Shown here: piece after piece, positions 57,584-64,000 of the stretch
Layout: every line of letters starts with the position of its first letter
How positions within the stretch are numbered: the stretch's first letter is position 1
NCBI RefSeq assembly: GCF_003917135.1
Contig: NZ_RPDI01000006.1
Span: forward strand, 85,228-149,227
DNA length: 64,000 nucleotides
From: Leucobacter chromiireducens
Lineage (GTDB): Bacteria > Actinomycetota > Actinomycetes > Actinomycetales > Microbacteriaceae
Reading direction: 5' to 3'
The notes under the pieces: generated by a model
Databases searched by the model: none
What the model was told of the DNA's origin: nothing
Seen by the model: the letters and a program-made list of their open reading frames with translations, nothing else
Program-made: the position numbers and the translations under genes

Positions 57584-58759
57584 CTACGCCTCGTCGAGCA
57601 GGTCGGCGGCGAAGAGCGGCCGCGCCGCGTCGGCGGCCGGCGGGTGGAACATGCCGGCCGCGGCGTCCCGGACCAGCCTGCTCGCCTCGTGCCCCGCCGC
57701 GAAGCCGGAGCCCCCGGCGCACAGGAGCGCCACTTCCGCGGTGCGCCGGGCCGCGGCCGTCGCGTGCAGCCGCGTCCCGACGAGGCGCGGCGACCAGCCG
57801 GCCCCGTGATCCACGAGTTCGTCGAAGTCGCGGGCGGTCGCGTCGAGCAGGCCGGGCACCGCGAGGTAGTCGAGGTGCGCGTCGGCGATCCGCACGCGCG
57901 ACTCCGGCACGTCCGCCAGCGTTCCCCCGGCCCGCGCGGAGCGGCGCGCACGCAGCCCGGCCGCGGCAACGTCGAGCGCCCGCCGCGCCACCCCCGTGTA
58001 GACGGACGCGATGAGCAGCTGGAAGTTCGCGGCGATCGCGAAGGTGAGCAGATCGGGATCGGGGCCGACCGGCAGGCGGCGCACCACCCGCTCGGCGGCG
58101 AGCGCGACGTCGTCGAGCCGTGTCGCGCGGCTCTGCGAGGCGCGCATGCCGAGCACATCCCACTGATCCGACACGGTGATCCCCGGGGTGTCCCGGGTGA
58201 CCAGGCCGTAGACGAGCGTGCGCCGATTGGGGTCGCTCTCGTCGACCCCGTGCGTGAGCAGCCTGGTCCAGACGGGCGAGAGGGAGGTGAAGATCTTCGT
58301 GCCCGTGAGGCGGTAGCTGCCGTCGGCCTGCGGCACGGCCGCGGTGGTCGAGTCGCTCAGCACGAAGTCGTTGCCCGGCTCGCTGATGCCAAACGCGAAG
58401 ATCTCGCCGGCCATCGCCTCGGCGAACACGGCGTTGAGCGAGTCGTCACCGCGCTCGCGGAGCGCGCGTGCGACGCCCGTGCACATGAGGTGCATGTTCA
58501 CGGCGAGCGCGGTGGCCGGGGCGGCCCCGGCGAGCCGCTGCTGCAGGCGCGACACCTCGTGCAGCGTGAGCCCTGGCCCGCCGAACTCGGCGGGAACGAA
58601 GAGGGTGAGGTAGCCGTGCGCGCGGAGTTCGGCGAGGTCTTCCGTGAAGAAGCCGTTCGTGCGATCGGTCTCCGCGGCGCGGCCGCGGATCCGCTCGATC
58701 AGTTCGGCCGGCAGGAATCGCTCCGCCAGTTCCGCGTGCCGTGTCTCCCGATCAGCCAA
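57584..58759 (-). CDS. acyl-CoA dehydrogenase-like flavoprotein
   Basis: 391 aa. The N-terminal helical domain includes EFGGPGLTLHEVSRLQQRLA, and the middle domain has FAFGISEPGNDF (the flavin-contact GxSEP variant) and LTGTKIFTSLSPVWTRLLTHG. The third domain lacks the usual Glu-Gly catalytic loop of beta-oxidation enzymes, as in the DszC/hydroxylase branch. An oxygen-using flavoprotein is possible. TTG at 58759 has GAAGGAG 8 nt upstream; no ATG occurs near it. No partner reductase is visible. Confidence 0.78.
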   Translation of the reverse strand: MADRETRHAELAERFLPAELIERIRGRAAETDRTNGFFTEDLAELRAHGYLTLFVPAEFGGPGLTLHEVSRLQQRLAGAAPATALAVNMHLMCTGVARALRERGDDSLNAVFAEAMAGEIFAFGISEPGNDFVLSDSTTAAVPQADGSYRLTGTKIFTSLSPVWTRLLTHGVDESDPNRRTLVYGLVTRDTPGITVSDQWDVLGMRASQSRATRLDDVALAAERVVRRLPVGPDPDLLTFAIAANFQLLIASVYTGVARRALDVAAAGLRARRSARAGGTLADVPESRVRIADAHLDYLAVPGLLDATARDFDELVDHGAGWSPRLVGTRLHATAAARRTAEVALLCAGGSGFAAGHEASRLVRDAAAGMFHPPAADAARPLFAADLLDEA

Positions 58760-58959
58760 TTCGCCCGCTCCTTCACTTCTGCGGCGCAGGCGCGCCGCAC
58801 GCTCCACGATACGCGCGCTCCCGGTGGCGGTGAAACGCGTACCGCGCGGGATCGCTGCCTCCGGTTCCGCGGTCGGATCGGCCGGCGCCCGCCGAGACGC
58901 CCTTCTCCGTCAAGGTGCTGCGGGTGGAGAATGCGTTGGGCGACGACCACTTCCCCAGC

Positions 58960-59481
58960 TCACGAGCCGTTCACCGCGGCACTGACCCGCGCGGGCGCGA
59001 GCGTGCCGATCACGCTCCCCCCCTCGGCGACGGCGAGGTCGCTCACCGTCGCGTCGAACGCCGCCGCCAGCTCCGCCGCGTCCACGATGAGGGCGTGCGT
59101 CCGCGTGCCCGAGCCCAGCGCGATGCGGCCGGAGCGCAGCCGCTCGTCCATGAACACCGGCCACTGCTGCGTCGCGCCGAGCGGCGTGATCGTGCCGCGC
59201 TCGTACCCGGTTGCGGCGAGCGCGCCGTCGGCGTCGGGCAGCGAGAGCTTGTTCACGCCGAGCAGCGCGCGGAGCTTCGGCCACGAGAACTGGGCCGCGA
59301 GCGGCGCGATCACGAACACGAACTCCTCGCGCCGCTGCACCACGATCGTCTTCGCGATCGGCACGCCGCCGAGCATGCCGTCGGCCGGCGGCCCGTCCCC
59401 GCCGCGGGCGACGAACTCGACGGTGAGGCCGCGCGCGGCTGCGTCCTTCGCTGCGCGTGAAACGGCTGGGTTCTCGGTCAT
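58960..59481 (-). CDS. YbaK/EbsC-family aminoacyl-tRNA deacylase
   Basis: 173 aa. The YbaK fold is recognisable from PIAKTIVVQRREEFVFVIAPLAAQFSWPKLRALLG with the conserved Lys, LATGYERGTITPLG and the GSGTRTHALIVDAAELA ending. These stand-alone editing domains remove mischarged amino acids (Cys from tRNA-Pro and similar). It is alone on its transcript side, 95 bases downstream of the MHS transporter, behind a terminator. Confidence 0.87.
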   Translation of the reverse strand: MTENPAVSRAAKDAAARGLTVEFVARGGDGPPADGMLGGVPIAKTIVVQRREEFVFVIAPLAAQFSWPKLRALLGVNKLSLPDADGALAATGYERGTITPLGATQQWPVFMDERLRSGRIALGSGTRTHALIVDAAELAAAFDATVSDLAVAEGGSVIGTLAPARVSAAVNGS

Positions 59482-59522
59482 GCGGTGCTCCCTCGGTGTG
59501 CGGCGTCTCCTCCGCACAACGC

Positions 59523-59557
59523 CGCGGGGCGGCCGGGGATTCCCCGGCCGCCCCGCG
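59523..59557 (-). terminator. terminator after the MHS transporter
   Basis: CGCGGGGCGGCCGGGGA pairs with TCCCCGGCCGCCCCGCG (17 bp, minimal loop). It lies 20 bases past the transporter stop on the minus strand and before the ybaK-like gene. Confidence 0.85.
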
Positions 59558-59576
59558 CACGTCGCGCAGCGCTGGA

Positions 59577-60944
59577 TCAGTCGGCCGCTGGCGCGACCAC
59601 CTCGTTCGAGCGCGTGTGCAGGTCGACACCCTTCGTCTCCTTCACGAGCGAGACCGCGATGAAGGAGATGATCGTCACGCCGAGGATGTACGCACCGATC
59701 GTCCACGACGCTCCCGTCGCCCCGAACACGAGGTCCGCGATCATGGGGGCGAACGCACCGCCGAAGATCGCGCCGATCGCGTAGCCGATGGAGACGCCGG
59801 AGTAGCGAACATCGGCGGGGAACATCTCGGCGTAGAGCGACGCCTGCGGCCCGTACGACAGCCCGAGGCCGATCGTCATGAGGAACAGTGCGACGAAGTA
59901 CATCCACAGGTTGCCCGTGTCGATGAGGAACCACATCGGGATCGCCCAGATGCCGAGCAGCGCGTAGCCGATCTGGAAGGTGCGCACGCGACCGATGCGA
60001 TCCGACAGGATCCCGCCGTAGAGCGTGAAGAAGAGCCACCCGAACGACGCGAGGGTCGTCGCGAGGAGCACGGGCGGGCGCTCAAGACCCAGGCCGCCGT
60101 CTGCCACCGGACGAGTCGCGTAGGTCGAGAAGAATGCGATGAGCAGGTAGCCGGCCGCGTTGTTCGCGATGAAGATGAGTGCGGCGAGGAGCACCTCGCG
60201 TGCGTGCTTCGAGAACAGGGTCTTGAGCGGCGTGGCCGACTCCCCCTTGCGCTGCTGCAGCTGCTTGAACACCGGCGACTCCTCCACCGTCTTGCGGATG
60301 AAGTAGCCAACGATGATGAGCACGATGGAGAAGAGGAACGGGATGCGCCAGCCCCACGTGAGGAACTGCTCCTCGGTGAGCGTGGTCGTGATGACCCACA
60401 TGGTCGCGGTCGCCAGGATCATGCCGAGCGGCACGCCGATCTGCGGGTAGGCGCCGAAGAAGCCGCGCTTGCCCTTGGGGGCGTGCTCAACGGACATGAG
60501 TGCTGCCCCGCCCCACTCGCCGCCGGCCGAGAAGCCCTGCAGCACGCGGAGCAGGATGAGCAGCACGGGGGCCGCGATCCCGATCTGGGCGTAGGTGGGG
60601 AGCACGCCGATGAGTGCGGTGGCGACGCCCATCATGATGAGCGTGAGCACGAGCATGCGCTTGCGCCCGAGTCGGTCGCCGAGGTGGCCGGCCACGATCG
60701 CGCCGAGTGGCCGGAACAGGAATGAGATGCCGAGCGAGGCCCAGGAGACGATCTGGCCGACCGTCTCGCCCGCCGGCGCGAAGTAGAGGGTGGCGAAGAC
60801 CGCACCCGCGGCCTGAGCGTAGATGAAGAAGTCGTACCACTCGATCGTGGTACCGACGACGGTGCCCGCGAGCACCTTCCGCTCTTCGGCGCGGCGAGCT
60901 TCGGCCCGCACGGCGTCACTTCCGGCTACTGCAGTGTCTGTCAT
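59577..60944 (-). CDS. MHS-family MFS transporter
   Basis: 455 aa, twelve membrane helices. The MHS (metabolite:H+ symporter) signatures are visible: GTTIEWYDFFIYAQAAG, FRPLGAIVAGHLGDRLGRKRML, LLRVLQGFSAGGEWGGAA and DRIGRV. Members carry proline, betaine, shikimate, ketoglutarate or related acids. It lies divergent from nothing but next to an Lrp regulator and a keto-acid dehydrogenase operon, so transport of a branched-chain acid or keto-acid is plausible. GGAG lies 6 nt before ATG 60944. Confidence 0.9.
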   Translation of the reverse strand: MTDTAVAGSDAVRAEARRAEERKVLAGTVVGTTIEWYDFFIYAQAAGAVFATLYFAPAGETVGQIVSWASLGISFLFRPLGAIVAGHLGDRLGRKRMLVLTLIMMGVATALIGVLPTYAQIGIAAPVLLILLRVLQGFSAGGEWGGAALMSVEHAPKGKRGFFGAYPQIGVPLGMILATATMWVITTTLTEEQFLTWGWRIPFLFSIVLIIVGYFIRKTVEESPVFKQLQQRKGESATPLKTLFSKHAREVLLAALIFIANNAAGYLLIAFFSTYATRPVADGGLGLERPPVLLATTLASFGWLFFTLYGGILSDRIGRVRTFQIGYALLGIWAIPMWFLIDTGNLWMYFVALFLMTIGLGLSYGPQASLYAEMFPADVRYSGVSIGYAIGAIFGGAFAPMIADLVFGATGASWTIGAYILGVTIISFIAVSLVKETKGVDLHTRSNEVVAPAAD

Positions 60945-61070
60945 TGAGAACTCCGTTGTTCGTCCGCTGCTGCTGGATATCCTAACCGAACGGTCGGATA
61001 GCAATCGAGTGTACACACACGTCGAAGCGACCGCGACCCGGGCGGGCCGCGGTCGTCACCGACGCCGCGC

Positions 61071-61514
61071 TCAGTGCTCCGAAGTGTTCGGGAAGTCCTC
61101 GAAAATCAGGAGCGTGCGCGAGGTGCGCACCGAGGGAATCGACTGCACCTCCTCGAGCACCACCCGCCGCAGGTCGCGATTGTCGCGGGCGCGCACGAGG
61201 AGCAGCACGTCGAACTCGCCGCCGACGAGCGCGATGTGCTCGATCTCGGGGATTTGTTTCAGCCGCTCGCGCACCTCCTGCCAAGCAGGCTGTTCAACGG
61301 AGAGCGTGACGTAGGCGGACGAGTGGAGCCCCGAGCGCACCGGGTCAGTGCGAATCGTGAATCCGGTAATCACGCCGGCCTCACGGAGCCGGCCGAGGCG
61401 GGCGTGCGCGCCCGCTCGGGAGATGTGCACCGCCTCAGCAATCGCGGTCATGGAGGCCCGCGCATCGGTGCGCAGCACCTCGATGATCGCCCGATCCGTG
61501 TCGTCCAGTTCCAC
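61071..61514 (-). CDS. Lrp/AsnC-family regulator (BkdR-like)
   Basis: 147 aa. HTH: DDTDRAIIEVLRTDARASMTAIAEAVHISRAGAHARLGRLREAGVITGF. The RAM ligand domain follows. GTG at 61514 has GGAGAGG 7 nt upstream. It is divergent from the E1alpha/E1beta/E2 operon 156 bases away, the standard position of BkdR-type regulators that control branched-chain keto-acid dehydrogenase genes. Leu/Ile/Val or their keto-acids are the likely effectors. Confidence 0.88.
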   Translation of the reverse strand: MELDDTDRAIIEVLRTDARASMTAIAEAVHISRAGAHARLGRLREAGVITGFTIRTDPVRSGLHSSAYVTLSVEQPAWQEVRERLKQIPEIEHIALVGGEFDVLLLVRARDNRDLRRVVLEEVQSIPSVRTSRTLLIFEDFPNTSEH

Positions 61515-61541
61515 CGCAGACCCTCTCCGCACCACGCCGCG

Positions 61542-61564
61542 TTGCGGAGTGCATTCGTACGCAA
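61542..61564. promoter_or_regulatory. candidate Lrp-type operator
   Basis: TTGCG (61542-61546) and CGCAA (61560-61564) form an inverted repeat with a 13-bp spacer, 27 bases upstream of the regulator start and 106 upstream of E1alpha. It could be a half-site pair for the Lrp protein. The arms are short, so confidence is limited. Confidence 0.3.
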
Positions 61565-61670
61565 TCGTCGCACCTTTTGCGCACTTCGTCCACGCAGAAC
61601 CCGAAATTGGCAGACGATCATTACGCTGAGGCCCACAGAACACGAAATCTTGTCAGCTCAAGGAGGAGCC

Positions 61671-62765
61671 GTGTCCAGTTCAGCGCAATCGCTGCTGCCC
61701 CGAGAGACCCCGGTCCAGCTCATCGATCCCTCCGGCACCCGGGTTGCCGATGCCGAGTTCGCCGCCCCAGCACCCGACGCGCTCGTCGCCGCGTACGGCG
61801 ACCTCGTCGCCGGCCGCCGCATCAACGATCAGTGCAACGCGCTCGTGCGCCAGGGCCGCCTCGCGGTCTACCCGTCGTCCACCGGCCAGGAGGCCTGCCA
61901 GATCGCCGCGGCCCGCGTGCTGCGCGACACCGACTGGCTGTTCCCCACCTACCGCGACTCGGTGGCGGTGATCGCGCGCGGCGTCGCCCCCGAGCAGGCC
62001 ATGGTGCTGCTGCGCGGCGACTGGCACTCGGGCTACGACCCGCACGAGCGCCGCGTCGCCCCGCAGGCGACGCCGCTCGCCACGCAGCTCCTGCACGCGG
62101 TGGGCTTCGCGCACGCCGCGAAGCTGCGCGGCGAGGACACCGTGGTGCTCGCGATGTGCGGCGACGGCGCGACGAGCGAGGGCGACTTCCACGAGGCGCT
62201 GAACTTCGCGGCGGTGTTCGGGCTCGCCGTCGTCTTCTTCGTGCAGAACAACGAGTTCGCGATCTCGGTGCCGCTGTCGCGCCAGACCGCTGCCCCCTCC
62301 CTCGCGCACAAGGCCGTCGGCTACGGCATGCCGGGCGAGCGCGTCGACGGCAACGACGTCGCCGCGCTGCTCGCGGTGCTCGGCGCGGCCGTCGAGCGGG
62401 CGCGCAGCGGCGCGGGCCCGAGTCTCGTCGAGGCGCACACCTACCGCATGCTCGCGCACACGAACGCCGACGACGACACCCGCTACCGCGAGCACGAGGA
62501 CGTGCAGGCGTGGCTCGCGCGGGATCCGCTCACGCGTGTGCGCGAGCACCTCCGCGGCCTCGGGGCGCTCGACAACGAGACCGAGACGCGCTTCGCCGCG
62601 GCGGCCGATCAGACCGCCGCCGAGCTGCGGGAGGTGATGCACGCGGAGCCCGAGGTCGATCCCGCGCAGCTGTTCGCGCACGTGTTCGCCGAGCGGCCCG
62701 CAATGCTCACCGCGCAGTGGCACCTGCTGCAGGACGAGATCGCACGAACGGAGGCCCCAGCATGA
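61671..62765 (+). CDS. 2-oxoacid dehydrogenase E1 component, alpha subunit
   Basis: 364 aa. The thiamine diphosphate motif GDGATSEGDFHEALNFAAVFGLAVVFFVQNN is intact, and the phosphorylation-loop-like segment near TYRMLAHTNADDDTRYR matches branched-chain or pyruvate E1alpha. AAGGAGG lies close before GTG 61671. With the beta subunit and E2 it forms a complex that oxidatively decarboxylates a 2-keto acid. The divergent Lrp regulator favours branched-chain substrates over pyruvate. Confidence 0.92.
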   Translation: MSSSAQSLLPRETPVQLIDPSGTRVADAEFAAPAPDALVAAYGDLVAGRRINDQCNALVRQGRLAVYPSSTGQEACQIAAARVLRDTDWLFPTYRDSVAVIARGVAPEQAMVLLRGDWHSGYDPHERRVAPQATPLATQLLHAVGFAHAAKLRGEDTVVLAMCGDGATSEGDFHEALNFAAVFGLAVVFFVQNNEFAISVPLSRQTAAPSLAHKAVGYGMPGERVDGNDVAALLAVLGAAVERARSGAGPSLVEAHTYRMLAHTNADDDTRYREHEDVQAWLARDPLTRVREHLRGLGALDNETETRFAAAADQTAAELREVMHAEPEVDPAQLFAHVFAERPAMLTAQWHLLQDEIARTEAPA

Positions 62766-63805
62766 GCACCGCAACACTGACGGATCGCCCGACTCCCCCG
62801 CGCGCCGAGCGCGCGCCGGCCGTCGAGACCATGACGATGGCGGCAGCGCTCAACCGCGCGCTCGCCGACGCGCTCGCGGCCGACGACCGCGTGCTCATCT
62901 TCGGCGAGGACGTCGGCGCGCTCGGCGGCGTCTTCCGCATCACCGACGGGCTCACCGCACGCTTCGGTGAGCACCGCTGCTTCGACACCCCGCTCGCCGA
63001 GTCGGGGATCATGGGCACCGCGGTCGGGATGGCGATGAACGGCATGATCCCGGTCGTTGAGATGCAGTTCGATGCGTTCGCACTGCCCGCGTTTGAGCAG
63101 GTGGTGAGCCACGTCGCGAAGCTCGGCAACCGCACGCGCGGCGCCACGCGCATGCCGATCGTGATCCGGATCCCGTTCGGCGGCGGCATCGGCGGCGTCG
63201 AGCACCACTGCGACTCGTCCGAGGCGTACTACGCGCACACCCCCGGCCTGACCGTCGTCTCGCCGTCCACCCCGCAGGAGGCGTACTCGCTGCTGCGCGC
63301 CGCGATCGCCTCCCCTGATCCCGTCGTGTTCATGGAGCCGAAGAAGCTCTACTGGTCGAAGGGACCGGTCGACACGTCCGTCACCGCGGAGCTGCGGGAG
63401 GCGCGCGTAGTGCGCGAGGGCACCGACGTCACGCTCATCAGCTACGGCCCGTCCGTGCCCGTCGCCCTCGCGGCCGCCGAGGTGGCTGCCGTCGACGGCC
63501 GCAGCGTGCAGGTGGTCGACGTGCGCACGCTCACCCCGTTCGACGACGCGACGGTGATGGCCGCGGTGCGCGGCACCGGCCGCGCCGTCGTGATCGCCGA
63601 GGCCCCGGGCTTCGCGAGCGTCGCGTCAGAGATCCAGGCGCGCGTGTTCGAGCAGTGCTTCGAGTATCTCGAGGCGCCCGTGCGCCGCGTCGCCGGCTTC
63701 GACGTGCCGTTCCCCTCCCCCAAGTTCGAGCACTGGAACCTGCCCGATGTCGACCGCGTGCTCGACGCGATCGACTCGCTGCACTTCCAGGAGGACGAAC
63801 GATGA
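62762..63805 (+). CDS. 2-oxoacid dehydrogenase E1 component, beta subunit
   Basis: 347 aa. Key parts: [39 protein letters not shown], and [28 protein letters not shown]. The transketolase C-terminal domain follows ([26 protein letters not shown]). The ATG overlaps the E1alpha stop. It forms the alpha2beta2 E1 with the preceding gene. Confidence 0.94.
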   Translation: MSTATLTDRPTPPRAERAPAVETMTMAAALNRALADALAADDRVLIFGEDVGALGGVFRITDGLTARFGEHRCFDTPLAESGIMGTAVGMAMNGMIPVVEMQFDAFALPAFEQVVSHVAKLGNRTRGATRMPIVIRIPFGGGIGGVEHHCDSSEAYYAHTPGLTVVSPSTPQEAYSLLRAAIASPDPVVFMEPKKLYWSKGPVDTSVTAELREARVVREGTDVTLISYGPSVPVALAAAEVAAVDGRSVQVVDVRTLTPFDDATVMAAVRGTGRAVVIAEAPGFASVASEIQARVFEQCFEYLEAPVRRVAGFDVPFPSPKFEHWNLPDVDRVLDAIDSLHFQEDER

Positions 63806-64000
63806 GCGTGCAGACCTTCCTCCTCCCGGATCTCGGCGAGGGGCTCACCGAGGCGGTGCTCGTGCGGTGGACCGTCGCGGTGGGCGACTCGATCGGGATC
63901 GATGAGGTGATCGCCGAGGTGGAAACCGCGAAGAGCATCGTCGACCTCCCCTCCCCGTACGCCGGCACCGTGCTCGCGCGGCACGGCGACGAGGGCGGCA
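63802..64000 (+). CDS. 2-oxoacid dehydrogenase E2 (dihydrolipoamide acyltransferase), N-terminal part
   Basis: 66 residues before the window ends. The lipoyl domain is clear: [20 protein letters not shown] then [17 protein letters not shown] with the lipoylated Lys in ETAKS. The ATG overlaps the E1beta stop (ATGA). The peripheral-subunit-binding and acyltransferase domains lie beyond the window. Confidence 0.92.
   Translation, partial: MSVQTFLLPDLGEGLTEAVLVRWTVAVGDSIGIDEVIAEVETAKSIVDLPSPYAGTVLARHGDEGG

Overview
The window is high-GC actinobacterial DNA (about 70% G+C by eye), densely coded on both strands, with many GTG and TTG starts and frequent 4-bp ATGA/GTGA overlaps. The fused folate-ftsH-tilS-hpt-lysS neighbourhood, a DUF3180 protein, two bacterial PH-domain proteins, a short stand-alone N-acetylglutamate synthase, ClpC and class III CoA-transferase/glutaryl-CoA dehydrogenase genes point to the Microbacteriaceae. 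Leucobacter or a close relative is my best guess; that is inference, because no rRNA gene is present.

Layout. 1-297: 3' end of a GntR/FCD regulator. 705-2108(-): PIN-PhoH protein. 2405-8823(+): one operon of mtnA, a BMP-type nucleoside ABC importer and a cupin. 8813-11300(-): CPBP protease, DUF1648 membrane protein and a YtrA-like GntR repressor. 11342-16835(-): a sortase-assembled pilus island (tip adhesin, major pilin, class C sortase), less GC-rich than its flanks. 16998-21081: glutaryl-CoA dehydrogenase and CoA-transferase, divergent from a PucR regulator. 21078-23323(-): LysR regulator and PatB-like aminotransferase. 23700-29992(+): oligopeptide ABC importer ending with a C39-like cysteine peptidase, bracketed by two copies of one palindromic repeat. 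30107-33953(-): membrane-anchored secreted protein, argA, clpC. 34138-41144(+): RpiR regulator, PTP-type phosphatase, metallophosphoesterase, AfuABC/FbpABC-like importer and histidine phosphatase. 41271-43081(-): cardiolipin synthase and a small membrane protein. 43170-54926(-): lysS, DUF2520, two PH-domain proteins, DUF3180, folK, folP-folB fusion, folE, ftsH, hpt, tilS. 54994-55262: two 84-bp palindromic repeats. 55400-55894(+): ppa. 55973-61514(-): M23 peptidase, acyl-CoA dehydrogenase, YbaK deacylase, MHS transporter, Lrp regulator. 61671-end(+): E1alpha, E1beta and the start of E2 of a 2-oxoacid dehydrogenase complex.

How it works together. Housekeeping functions (folate synthesis, membrane and cytosolic proteolysis, tRNA charging and modification, purine salvage, pyrophosphate removal) alternate with uptake-and-degrade modules: methylthio-nucleoside salvage, glutarate oxidation, peptide import with a linked peptidase, branched-chain keto-acid oxidation, and a predicted system for importing and dephosphorylating a phosphorylated compound. 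The last module combines three unrelated phosphatase folds, a sugar-phosphate-type regulator and an importer family often labelled iron-specific. It is the best candidate here for an undescribed system.

I saw no rRNA, tRNA, CRISPR array, transposase or prophage gene.
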